A stretch of DNA of 18,478 nucleotides from JANXVV01 sp038230975 (GCA_038230975.1 JBBRMF010000083.1:1-18478), one strand, 5' to 3'. Counted from the stretch's first letter, positions 1 through 7,407 are shown. Notes: generated by a model from the sequence alone, not told the origin. Numbers and translations are program-made.

Positions 1-40
1 GCAACGGCAAAAATGAACGGTTGAACCGCGAGGGCTCATT

Positions 41-298
41 TTGCTCCCGGCTTCACGAACGCCGCCGCATGCGCACAACGGGACGCTCCGCTTCCAGCGG
101 ATTCGAATCCTCGACACCCAAAAGAGGCTCACTTTCGCCAATCCCCCTGAACACTGTAGAATCCCGGACGATATTGGTAGTCGGTGGATATTTTTCGGTG
201 GGGCGGGATTGATCTCGACGCCGGAACCGACGGTGTTGTCTCTGTTCGGTTTGGGGGCGATGGGATTGCTGGCTCGACGGCGTCGCGATCAAAGATGA
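41..298 (+). pseudogene. PEP-CTERM sorting tail, probable gene remnant
   Basis: The last ~25 residues of this 85-codon frame form a textbook PEP-CTERM signal: Pro-Glu-Pro at residues 61-63 (bases 221-229), a short hydrophobic helix (LSLFGLGAMGLLA), then an Arg cluster (RRRR) and the stop. In PEP-CTERM proteins this tail marks exported proteins for exosortase-dependent processing at the envelope. The 60 residues before it look like no known domain and there is no signal peptide. The frame is closed by a TGA at 14-16, so it cannot be the simple end of a longer gene entering from the left; the available start is a TTG at 41. I therefore read it as the 3' end of a decayed or frameshifted gene. 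The alternative is a sequencing frameshift joining it to the frame open from base 3 to 212. The tail itself is fairly certain, its status as a gene is not. Confidence 0.5.
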
Positions 299-404
299 CG
301 GGAGCGTTCCAAAACAAAACGGCGTTTTGATTGCGAATGTTTTTCCAGGTGGAAGGTTTTCCCTGGCGTGCCGGGGGCTATGTAGGGGGGGATGGATCTT
401 TTGT

Positions 405-410
405 TATACT
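405..410 (+). promoter_or_regulatory. Possible -10 box for a leaderless helicase transcript
   Basis: TATACT lies 7 bases before the GTG start codon at 418. If it is a sigma-70-type -10 element, transcription would begin about at the start codon, giving a leaderless mRNA, which fits the absence of a Shine-Dalgarno. No convincing -35 box is seen 17 bases upstream, where there is a G-run. The other content of the 299-417 gap is a small hairpin (CAAAAC, loop GGC, GTTTTG, at 315-329). Confidence 0.3.
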
Positions 411-417
411 TTGGGCG

Positions 418-1848
418 GTGACGCTTACTTTCGACAAAGGCACGCTTGTCCTCAAGGTTGAATCTGGCGATTCAGTCGACCGCTCGTCTGTTTCTTCGCC
501 TTGGATTTGGGACCACAGGATTGGTGGGTACCGCGCGGATGCCATTCATTACGCTGTTGAGCGCCGCCGCCTCTTGGGGAAATACGGCCCGCATTTTCAC
601 GATCTGCTACCGCCTCCACCTCGAATCGCATGGCCGAAAATCGATTTGCCGACGCTCCGTGCCGAGCAGCAGCAGGCCGTCGATGCATGGCAGGCCGCCG
701 GTCATCGCGGATTGATCGTGATGCCCACGGGCACTGGTAAAACGGAAGTCGCCCTCGCCGCGATGGCGGCCACTCGCGTCGCGACTCTCGTCGTCGCCCC
801 GGTTCGCGATCTCATGCACCAATGGCACCAGCGCATCTTTCGTCGACTTGGTTACGATGCGGGAATCGTCGGTGATTCCCTGTTTAATCTCCAACCCATC
901 ACTGTTACCACCTACGACAGTGCCTATTCGCGCATGCCCGAGATGGGCGATCGGTTTGGATTGATCATCTTCGATGAAGCGCACCATTTGCCGGGTCGAA
1001 GTTATCGAGAGGCGGCGCTCTTCAGCACCGCGTCGATGCGGCTTGGCCTGACGGCGACGCCCGACCGCGCTGATGGCCGCCATGTCGACCTCGATTCACT
1101 CGTCGGGCCGACCGTCTTCACGCAGGAGATCGCCCATGCCCGGGGCCATTCGCTGGCCGACTACGAGATCGTGCGAATTCCGGTGAGGCTGAGTGACGCC
1201 GAGCAGGGTGCCTACGATGCGGCCTCCCGTATCGTGCGGAGCTTTCTCATTGAATCCAACCAATCCCTTAAAGCCGATCCCACCGCCACGAAAAAAGTCT
1301 ACACCTGGCAGGATCTCTGCGCCGATGCCGGAGAAAACCCCGCCGCACGACGCGCGCAGAAGGCGTTCTATTTCAAAAAATCCATCGAAGACCGCGCCAC
1401 CGAAAAGCTCCGCGTGCTGGAAGACCTGTTCCGCCTGCACGCCGGTGAACGCGTGCTCGTCTTCGCCGCGTCGAACCCGATGGCGTTGGATGTTTCGCGT
1501 CGTTTCCTGGTTCCAACGCTCCTTAGCCATTCGCGGAAAGCGGAACGGCGAATCGTCCTCGAAGGCTTTGCCGCCGGTTCATTTCCGGTGCTGGTTGCAA
1601 ATCAAGTGCTCGATGAAGGCGTTGATGTCCCCGAAGCGAAGGTCGCGGTCGTCATCGGTGGGATGGCGTCGACGCGCCAAGCCAAACAGCGTCTCGGTCG
1701 AATCCTCCGCCGCAGTGGATCGGCCAAGGCGGTGCTGTATGAAATCGTCTGCCAGGACACGAACGATGAAGAGCGTTCCCGCAAACGAAGGCGGAGCGAT
1801 GCGTACACGAGCGTGAAGCAAAAGCGGTCATCGGAGAAACGGCGGTAG
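418..1848 (+). CDS. XPB/Rad25-family SF2 DNA helicase
   Basis: ATP-dependent 3'-5' DNA helicase/translocase of the XPB family, expected to act in DNA repair. From the GTG at 418 the protein has 476 residues. Visible motifs: Walker A MPTGTGKT (102-109), Walker B box DEAH (186-189), motif III-like TATP (212-215), QVLDEGVDVP in the second RecA domain, and motif VI QRLGRILR (424-431). The N-terminal ~75 residues match the short archaeal-type XPB front end. The helix-rich insert between the RecA domains, about residues 260-330, fits the thumb-like region. The XPB RED loop appears here as Arg-Ala-Asp (217-219). I chose GTG 418 because TLTFDKGTLVL is where family members begin; an ATG at 337 in frame would add 27 unlikely residues. 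The next gene, 5 bases on, encodes Bax1, the known archaeal partner of XPB. The C-terminal ~30 residues are very basic. Confidence 0.9.
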   Translation: MTLTFDKGTLVLKVESGDSVDRSSVSSPWIWDHRIGGYRADAIHYAVERRRLLGKYGPHFHDLLPPPPRIAWPKIDLPTLRAEQQQAVDAWQAAGHRGLIVMPTGTGKTEVALAAMAATRVATLVVAPVRDLMHQWHQRIFRRLGYDAGIVGDSLFNLQPITVTTYDSAYSRMPEMGDRFGLIIFDEAHHLPGRSYREAALFSTASMRLGLTATPDRADGRHVDLDSLVGPTVFTQEIAHARGHSLADYEIVRIPVRLSDAEQGAYDAASRIVRSFLIESNQSLKADPTATKKVYTWQDLCADAGENPAARRAQKAFYFKKSIEDRATEKLRVLEDLFRLHAGERVLVFAASNPMALDVSRRFLVPTLLSHSRKAERRIVLEGFAAGSFPVLVANQVLDEGVDVPEAKVAVVIGGMASTRQAKQRLGRILRRSGSAKAVLYEIVCQDTNDEERSRKRRRSDAYTSVKQKRSSEKRR

Positions 1849-1853
1849 AACAA

Positions 1854-3050
1854 ATGCTCACCGCCGACCAATGTATCGTCCAGTTTGATCGAGGCATTGC
1901 GTTGCCGGACAAGCTCACTCGCCGTACGCATGCGCATTACGTCTTCTATGCCGAGCGAATGATCGCCGCTTACCGCGCCGGAGTTGGTTGCAAGCGCCGT
2001 GAGCTGCACCGCGCGGTCGAATCCATATTCGTGAACGAACCCGACTGCGATCGTCGTCGCGTCGCTGCTTTCAGCAAGCTGCTTGATGATGCCGCCGAGT
2101 TCGAGAAAGATCCGCGCGGTGAGGCCTCGACGCTGCGCGTAAAAGTTTTTACGATCGCCGCCCAATACCATCCGCTGGTAACGGCGGTCGATCTGATGTT
2201 CGATCGCACGGAAGTCGAAGTGAAAAACCTGATCGCGGCGGAGCTGAAGATGGAGTGGTCCGCGATCGATGCCGCCCTCTACGCCGATGTGATCGATCAG
2301 CAGCGGCTCAAGGCACCGCCAACGATTGAGAATCCGGCTGACCTTCTCTCGCGTTACAACGTTGCCCAGCTTCAGGCGTGCCTCTATCGCGCCACGGAAT
2401 TATCCGTTGATGCCACCACCGATTTCGCAGCGATTGTCCGCCGCGCGAAACTCTGTGGCTTGCTGTTGGAAATCCGCCGCCTCAACTCCGATACCCACCG
2501 CATCGACCTATCAGGCCCCGCTTCCATCCTTCGCGAATCGCGTCGCTATGGCATCCATTTCGCTCGATTCATCCCGACGCTCCTCACCTGCCGCGACTGG
2601 CAACTCGTCGCCAAAATGATCACTCCCTGGGGCCGTCCCGCCGAGTTGCGCATCACCAGCGGCGACGGCTACCGCTCGCATCTTCCCGCGCCAGCCGAGT
2701 TTGATTCGGAAGTGGAGCGGAATCTGGCGGAGAAATGGGGCGAATCGAAATCCGGCTGGAAGCTGCTGCGCGATGCGGGCATTTTGCACGAGGGCCAAAC
2801 CACATTCGTACCCGATTTTTTGCTGCGGCATGAAAATGGGTGCGAGGCATTTCTGGAGATTGTCGGATTCTGGACCCCGGAATATCTGGCGGCGAAGCGC
2901 ATCACGCTGGCGAAGTTTTCCGGCCGACGGATCGTGCTGGCGGTGGCGAAGCGGACGGCGAAAGAGAATGCGGCAGGGCCGGGCGTGCTGGTGTACGGGA
3001 CGAAGATCAAGCCGGAACAGGTGGTGGAGGCGGTGGAGGGGTTGGGATGA
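1854..3050 (+). CDS. Bax1-like (DUF790) nuclease, XPB partner
   Basis: A 398-residue protein of the DUF790 family. The archaeal member, Bax1, binds XPB and is a structure-specific nuclease. The C-terminal half carries a PD-(D/E)XK-type core: FDSEVE (283-288), then VPDF with Pro320-Asp321, then FLEIVGFW with Glu335, then Lys348 in EYLAAK. The ExVGFW block is typical of the family. The N-terminal ~250 residues are helical and charged and match the family's architecture in length. It starts 5 bases after the helicase stop, so the two are surely co-transcribed; no strong Shine-Dalgarno is visible, consistent with translational coupling. It would cut DNA opened by the helicase, giving a repair function like nucleotide excision. 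The family assignment is strong; the physical partnership in this organism is inferred from archaeal work. Confidence 0.87.
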   Translation: MLTADQCIVQFDRGIALPDKLTRRTHAHYVFYAERMIAAYRAGVGCKRRELHRAVESIFVNEPDCDRRRVAAFSKLLDDAAEFEKDPRGEASTLRVKVFTIAAQYHPLVTAVDLMFDRTEVEVKNLIAAELKMEWSAIDAALYADVIDQQRLKAPPTIENPADLLSRYNVAQLQACLYRATELSVDATTDFAAIVRRAKLCGLLLEIRRLNSDTHRIDLSGPASILRESRRYGIHFARFIPTLLTCRDWQLVAKMITPWGRPAELRITSGDGYRSHLPAPAEFDSEVERNLAEKWGESKSGWKLLRDAGILHEGQTTFVPDFLLRHENGCEAFLEIVGFWTPEYLAAKRITLAKFSGRRIVLAVAKRTAKENAAGPGVLVYGTKIKPEQVVEAVEGLG

Positions 3051-3118
3051 AGTGTCGAGAGTTTGTATTTCAACTCTAATTTGCATTCCACGGCCACTAT
3101 GATTTTTGGTTGAGTGAG

Positions 3119-3883
3119 TTATTTGATAACTGGTTCGGGAGATTTTCCTGCGAAATGCCGCTGCCGCATGGCTTCGGCAATGACGATCCCGGAGGCGTGA
3201 GATAATGAAAGGCTGGAAGCTTCCGGCCCCACCGTGGGAATGGTCAGGAAGGCGTCGCAAATATCCCGCACGGCACCACTGAGCCCGCGCTTTTCACCGC
3301 CTACAGCAAGAATGGTCGGGCGGCGAAGATCGGTTTCGTACATCGTCCGACGCGCGCCGGCGATGCAGCCAAGCAGTTGCAGTCCGTTTCGTTGAAGTTG
3401 CTGGAGAGGGGCAACGGTGTCAATCTGTGCGAGCGTCAATCGCTCGTAGGCACCGGAAGAAGGGCGTCCGACTTCGATCGGATCAAAATCCCAAAGATGT
3501 TTTTTGATCAGCACCGCGTGAACACCCATGGCGTCGGCACTACGCAGCGTGAAGCCAAGATTGCGCGCATCATCCACGCCTTCCAGCAAAAGCAGCAATG
3601 GCGGACCGGAAATCGTCTTGAGGATTTCCAGCAATTCTTCGGCATTCGCGCGCGGTTTGGCGGTGCAGATCGCAACCACTCCGCCGTGGGATGATCCATG
3701 AGCCAGGGCGTCTAGTTCGCGAGAGTCAACGTGGCGGATCGGCACGTTCATCTCGGCGGCCGTATCCAGGATTTCGCGGATTTTTTCTTCGTGTGTCCCC
3801 TGGCGAATCAGAATCACCTGAAACTTGCGATGCCGGGCCTTTAGCGCTGCGTAAACCGACTGACGACCTTCAAGATGCTCCAT
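3119..3883 (-). CDS. TrmH/SpoU-family RNA 2'-O-methyltransferase (RlmB-like)
   Basis: S-adenosylmethionine-dependent ribose methyltransferase of the SPOUT superfamily, most like RlmB of 23S rRNA. Its 254 residues fit the family. The N-terminal ~75 residues are the L30e-like substrate-binding domain (opening EGRQSVYAAL). The catalytic domain shows motif 1 LLEGVDDARNLGFTLRSA (99-116, with Asn108 and Arg114), motif 2 AVGGEKRGLS (193-202) and motif 3 around 221-238, forming the trefoil knot. Motif 3 reads SLSLSHASG where SLNVSVAAG is usual, a mild deviation, so the exact RNA target is open. The ATG at 3881-3883 is the natural start because the GRQ motif follows at once. It converges with the Bax1 gene, 68 bases apart, with no clear terminator between. 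Two hairpins lie upstream, between it and the TraB-like gene. Confidence 0.85.
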   Translation of the reverse strand: MEHLEGRQSVYAALKARHRKFQVILIRQGTHEEKIREILDTAAEMNVPIRHVDSRELDALAHGSSHGGVVAICTAKPRANAEELLEILKTISGPPLLLLLEGVDDARNLGFTLRSADAMGVHAVLIKKHLWDFDPIEVGRPSSGAYERLTLAQIDTVAPLQQLQRNGLQLLGCIAGARRTMYETDLRRPTILAVGGEKRGLSGAVRDICDAFLTIPTVGPEASSLSLSHASGIVIAEAMRQRHFAGKSPEPVIK

Positions 3884-3935
3884 GAGACGGAGTAGCTTAA
3901 GGCTTCTGGAGACAAACGGAAAACGTGACGTGGGA

Positions 3936-3965
3936 AAATCCCAGGGATCAAGCTCCCTGGGATTT
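3936..3965. repeat. Perfect 12-bp inverted repeat upstream of the methyltransferase
   Basis: AAATCCCAGGGA (3936-3947) and TCCCTGGGATTT (3954-3965) are exact reverse complements with a 6-base loop. It sits 53 bases before the methyltransferase start and in the path of transcription from the TraB-like gene. A rho-independent terminator is possible, but no T-run follows on either strand beyond a few bases, so a leader hairpin or attenuator is as likely. The rest of the 3884-4118 gap holds the palindrome at 4003-4078. Confidence 0.7.
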
Positions 3966-4002
3966 CTTTGAACGATTCTGAGTAGAACCGTAGTAAGAGT
4001 CG

Positions 4003-4078
4003 GGTGCCACAGGTCGCGGTACTCCGAGAACTGTGCGTGTAAAAAAACAGGTCTCGGAATACCGCGACCTGTGGCACC
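4003..4078. repeat. Dispersed palindromic repeat, copy 1
   Basis: Two 27-base arms, 4003-4029 and 4052-4078, are reverse complements at 26 of 27 positions around a 22-base centre that contains A7. The left arm begins GGTGCCACAGGTCGCGG. Bases 3999-4040 match 11240-11281 at 39 of 42 positions, so this is one member of a repeat family with copies also at 11222-11368 and 18377. Within the left half a nested hairpin is possible (CACAG 4008-4012 with CTGTG 4031-4035). It resembles REP/BIME-type or MITE-like elements; no transposase is present. Confidence 0.85.
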
Positions 4079-4118
4079 TGTTCTGATCGAAACTCAACAA
4101 AACAATGGGCGGTTCCAA

Positions 4119-5111
4119 TTAGTCCTGGTCGAGCACTTTCAGGCCGTCGCGGAGAATCCCTTCGATGAATGAAGGACGATCGGCTCGAATCGCAAGGTCC
4201 CAGGCCATGCGCCATTCCACGGAGACAGGCTTGAAGCCCATCTCTTTTTGCAGCGTGTCGGACATGCTGGCCATGTGGGCCGCACCGTAGAAAACAGAGA
4301 TGTGCTTCTTCCCTGCGGCCAACGTCGTGACGAGCACTTTCAGTGCGGCTTTGTTGCGCTCGCTCAAGATGACCGAGCCGTTCGGCCCATCAAGGCCGGC
4401 GGCGGATTTTTCCATGTCACCCATATGGCGGGCGAGCAGGAGTTTTACCTGGCGTTCACCATCCGGGCGGCAGAACATGGTAATCAGTTCACCGGCCATG
4501 TCGTCGGAGGCCAATCCCGTAGTCACGTCGCCTTTGGACATCGCATCCATCATTTGACGGATCATCAGAGTGAACATCGATTCGCCGCGTTCAGCCTGCA
4601 TCTTTTCAAACGTCTCGGCATCGAGATCGGCGTGTACGAAATTAGGACGGCTGTAGTCGACATCATCCAACTGAAAATCGAGATTCAGCGTGTCTTTCAA
4701 AAAATGCTGAAATTTACCGATACCGCTTTTGGCGGGTTGATTGGGCTCGGGGATGCCAGCATCTTTGGGTTTGACCATTTCGTAAAGCACCGCATCGTCG
4801 CCGCGGAAGGTGTCGTTCAAGCCTTCGTAGTACGATTTTTCACCGATGTGGACCGCGCCGACGAGCCGTACGGTTGCTCCGGCTTCATTGCGGTAAGTCA
4901 CGATCGCCGTTTCCAAACGGCCGCCCGTGTGCTCACCTTCGGCAAAACGGAGGAATTTGATTTCAGAGGGTAGAACGTTTTGCGGTTTATCCTTTTCCGT
5001 CGTCTTCGTGTCCGCACGAACCATTGGCAGCAATGTCAATGAGAACGCCGCAACAAGACAAATCGGAAGAGTATGAGCCCGCAACGATGAAATACGTGAA
5101 CGAAACGGCAT
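4119..5111 (-). CDS. Secreted TraB/GumN-like protein
   Basis: A 330-residue protein with an N-terminal signal peptide (basic start, hydrophobic 16-30, likely cut after VRA at ~33), hence exported. The mature part has the hallmarks of the TraB/GumN (Tiki-like) family: VGAVHIG with His88, VLYEMV with Glu111, SERN at 250-253 and FYGAAHM with His279. These conserved histidines and glutamate would form the putative metal-dependent peptidase site; activity has been shown only for animal Tiki relatives, so the bacterial function is unknown. It has its own apparent promoter and a good ribosome binding site and is set off by 233 bases from pilB, so it is probably a separate transcript. The family call is sound, the role is not known. 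Confidence 0.75.
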   Translation of the reverse strand: MPFRSRISSLRAHTLPICLVAAFSLTLLPMVRADTKTTEKDKPQNVLPSEIKFLRFAEGEHTGGRLETAIVTYRNEAGATVRLVGAVHIGEKSYYEGLNDTFRGDDAVLYEMVKPKDAGIPEPNQPAKSGIGKFQHFLKDTLNLDFQLDDVDYSRPNFVHADLDAETFEKMQAERGESMFTLMIRQMMDAMSKGDVTTGLASDDMAGELITMFCRPDGERQVKLLLARHMGDMEKSAAGLDGPNGSVILSERNKAALKVLVTTLAAGKKHISVFYGAAHMASMSDTLQKEMGFKPVSVEWRMAWDLAIRADRPSFIEGILRDGLKVLDQD

Positions 5112-5117
5112 GGATCG

Positions 5118-5141
5118 CTCCTGTTAGGTAAGATAAGTATA
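5118..5141 (-). promoter_or_regulatory. Ribosome binding site and -10 box of the TraB-like gene
   Basis: On the minus strand CAGGAG (complement of 5118-5123) stands 6 bases before the ATG, a good Shine-Dalgarno that fixes the start at 5111. TATACT (complement of 5136-5141) is a plausible -10 hexamer about 25 bases upstream of the start codon. A -35 near TTTAGT is weak. Confidence 0.5.
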
Positions 5142-5227
5142 GCCGACCCGCCCCGCATTGACTAAAGCAAACTTAGATTTTCTGATCTGGTTGATTTGGA
5201 TTCACGGGACGTCGCGCATTTGTTTTT

Positions 5228-5336
5228 AAGCCGGAGGCGGAAGGCGTGGCCGACGCAGCGGGTTCTTTGTGTTTGTGTTCGTTTGCGAGGGACGCGAAGA
5301 ACCCGGTGCGTCGCCTGCGGCTTTCGCTTCCGGCTT
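5228..5336. repeat. Long imperfect palindrome just after pilB
   Basis: Arms 5228-5269 and 5295-5336 are complementary at 34 of 42 positions around a 25-base centre. The arms begin AAGCCGGA and end with GGGTTCTT near the centre. It lies 8 bases beyond the pilB stop, so pilB transcripts would end in or run through this hairpin. It is unlike the 4003 repeat in sequence. It may be a second dispersed palindrome family; no second copy is seen in this window. Confidence 0.7.
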
Positions 5337-5344
5337 GCGGGGGT

Positions 5345-7051
5345 TTACGCGGTCACTCGGTAGACTTCTTCGAGCGTAGTGATGCCAGCTTTGACTTTTT
5401 CGATCCCGTCGACGCGAAGAGTCTTCATCCCCAGTGTATTGGCGACATCACGCAGATCGTGAAGCGCGATTCCCTGGCTTAAACGTTCAGACAGTTGATC
5501 CTCAATGACCAGCAATTCGTAGATGCCGACCCGCCCAAGGTAACCCAGATTGCGACATCGCGCGCAGCCCTTCGGTCGGTATAGCGTGTCGTCGGCGGAG
5601 CCGCCAAATTTTTCCATGCTGCGGCGTTCGGTGATCGTCGGCACGTAGGGTTCCTTGCAGGACTGACAGAGTTTTCGAACCAGGCGTTGCGAAAGCACGC
5701 CGGCCAGTGAAGCCCCGACGAGATATTGCTCGACGCCTAAGTTGAACAGTCGGATGACGGCACTTGGAGCGTCGTTAGTGTGTACGGTTGAGAGCACGAG
5801 ATGTCCTGTCATCGCCGCTTGCGTTGCGATCTTCGCAGTTTCCGGATCGCGGATTTCACCGACCATCACCACATCCGGATCTTGTCGCAACAGTGATCGA
5901 AGGGCTGCGGGAAACGTGAAACCGGATTTGTCATTCACCTGGAATTGATTGATGCCGGGCAATGCGGCAGCGACAGGATCTTCCAAGGTGCAGATATTTA
6001 ATTCCGCGGAATTAATTTCCTGGAGCGACGCATAAAGAGTCGCCGTCTTACCGCTGCCGGTGGGACCGGTCACCAGCAATAAACCGGTGGGTTGAGCGAT
6101 GAGCTTTCGCCATTGCTTGAGCGTCTGATATCCAAAGCCAAGCCGCTCCAGGCTGGCGGCGGTTTTTTCGGTTTCGAGGACGCGGATGACAATCTTCTCG
6201 CCCCATTTGCCGGGCATTGTGCTGAGTCGCAGATCGATCGGTTTTGCGCGATGCAGCAGACGGATGTTGCCTTCCTGCGGGAGGCGGCGCTCCGACGTAT
6301 CGAGACCTGCCATGATCTTGAGTCGCGAAGCGATCGCGGCGTGCATCTGATAGGGAGGACGCAGTTTCTCCGTCAGGCGCCCGTCGATCCGATGGCGCAC
6401 GCGCAGCAGGTTGTCGCCGGGCTCAATGTGAATATCCGTCGCGCCATCTTTAAGGGCGTGATGAATACAGTAGTTGACCAGTTTGATAATCGGCGCGTCA
6501 CCCGCAGCCTGTCCCGAATCGGCCGCCGTCTCAACGCGCGGCTGCACGAGTTCCAGATTCTCCACTTCGGAATCACCGGCGAGATCATCAATGACAAACG
6601 CATTCGCGCTCGGCAAATAGGCCTGAAGAGTGGCTGTAATGTCACGGATCGTGGCGGCAACCACCTGCGCCGGATGGCCGACGAGTCGCTCGATTTCTTC
6701 GATCAGGAATAAATTGGCCGGTTCCGGTACCGCGATCGTCAACGTGTTCTCAACCATGAACAGCGGCAAGACCTGATGTTTTTCGAGGAACTCGCGAGGC
6801 AAAAGTCCGATCACTTTCGGATCAGCCAAACGTGGACTGATCCGGGCGTATGGCACGTCATAGGCCTCGGCCAGCGCCTCGGTGATCTGGTCTTCGGTGC
6901 AGAAACTATTTTCAACAAGTAACTCCCCGAGCAGTTTTTGATGATTGGAGAGTTTCTGTTCTTCGAGGGCGCGGTCGAGGTGTTCCTGCTTCACGACGCC
7001 GCGCGTTAGAAGGAAGTGCCCAAGAGGTTTACGTTCGAGAGTTGAGAGCAT
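5345..7051 (-). CDS. pilB: PilB/GspE-type assembly ATPase
   Basis: Hexameric cytoplasmic ATPase that powers pilus extension or type II secretion, 568 residues, full length. N-terminal ~145 residues form an MshEN (T2SSE_N) domain with two leucine-spaced motifs (L10/L14/L25/L29/Q32 and L41/L45/I56/L60). The motor has Walker A GPTGSGKT (329-336), Asp box TLEDPVA (355-361), Walker B region DPDVVMVGEIRD (391-402) and His box TGHLVLSTVHTND (416-428). A tetracysteine zinc site is formed by C462, C465, C496 and C499, the mark of PilB/GspE as against PilT. Odd: the Asp-box glutamate (EDPVE in most relatives) is Ala361 here. It is last in a five-gene run and starts 19 bases after the STAS gene without a clear Shine-Dalgarno. 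GspE versus PilB cannot be settled from the motor alone; the pilM-O genes upstream favour PilB. Confidence 0.92.
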   Translation of the reverse strand: MLSTLERKPLGHFLLTRGVVKQEHLDRALEEQKLSNHQKLLGELLVENSFCTEDQITEALAEAYDVPYARISPRLADPKVIGLLPREFLEKHQVLPLFMVENTLTIAVPEPANLFLIEEIERLVGHPAQVVAATIRDITATLQAYLPSANAFVIDDLAGDSEVENLELVQPRVETAADSGQAAGDAPIIKLVNYCIHHALKDGATDIHIEPGDNLLRVRHRIDGRLTEKLRPPYQMHAAIASRLKIMAGLDTSERRLPQEGNIRLLHRAKPIDLRLSTMPGKWGEKIVIRVLETEKTAASLERLGFGYQTLKQWRKLIAQPTGLLLVTGPTGSGKTATLYASLQEINSAELNICTLEDPVAAALPGINQFQVNDKSGFTFPAALRSLLRQDPDVVMVGEIRDPETAKIATQAAMTGHLVLSTVHTNDAPSAVIRLFNLGVEQYLVGASLAGVLSQRLVRKLCQSCKEPYVPTITERRSMEKFGGSADDTLYRPKGCARCRNLGYLGRVGIYELLVIEDQLSERLSQGIALHDLRDVANTLGMKTLRVDGIEKVKAGITTLEEVYRVTA

Positions 7052-7070
7052 TTGTCAGTGGTCGGTTATT

Positions 7071-7406
7071 TTATCGCATGGTTCTAAGGGTTGACGAGAG
7101 GTCAGAGTGGCATTCGAAGCGATGGACAAGCCGGGTGATCTCCAGAATTTTCAGGCAGTTGCTATTTGACGTCGCGAGTTTGACGCGACCCAGAAGCTCT
7201 TCCGAACGGCGTTTGAGCCACAACAAACTCTCAAGGCCTTCGGAATCGATAAAGCTTGATTTTTCCAGGTTGACGACAAAGTCCGCCTGCTTCTGAGCGA
7301 TGCGATCTTCGGCCGATCGACGGAGCGCGGCACCGGTTTCACCGGAAAGGTCGCCGTCGACGGTCAGAACGCAGACGCCGTGGTACTCGTCACTTTTAAT
7401 CGCCAT
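7071..7406 (-). CDS. Single-domain STAS protein (anti-sigma-factor-antagonist type)
   Basis: A 111-residue stand-alone STAS domain, the size of SpoIIAA/RsbV. The strand CVLTVDGDL (11-20) and the switch loop FIDSEGLESL (52-61) are visible; Ser55 sits where family members are phosphorylated by a serine kinase. Such proteins act as partner switches that bind or release an anti-sigma or other regulator. No RsbW-like kinase or PP2C phosphatase lies in the window. The start codon is one base after the HD-GYP stop, so the two are translationally coupled, and pilB follows 19 bases later. This suggests a role in controlling the pilus motor or the HD-GYP protein, but the partner is not shown by the sequence. 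Confidence 0.82.
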   Translation of the reverse strand: MAIKSDEYHGVCVLTVDGDLSGETGAALRRSAEDRIAQKQADFVVNLEKSSFIDSEGLESLLWLKRRSEELLGRVKLATSNSNCLKILEITRLVHRFECHSDLSSTLRTMR

Positions 7407-7407
7407 T

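Noticed and set aside
2511..3260. Minus-strand open frame of 249 codons
   Set aside because: Mostly opposite the Bax1 nuclease core and overlapping the methyltransferase end; His/Arg-rich shadow.
3936..3965. Rho-independent terminator of the TraB-like gene
   Set aside because: The stem is perfect but no T-run follows on the minus strand, so I list it only as an inverted repeat.
4003..4078. Insertion sequence
   Set aside because: There is no transposase and no target duplication that I can identify; it is a short palindromic element.
4248..4973. Plus-strand open frame of 241 codons
   Set aside because: Antisense to the TraB-like gene, with no recognisable motif or start signal.
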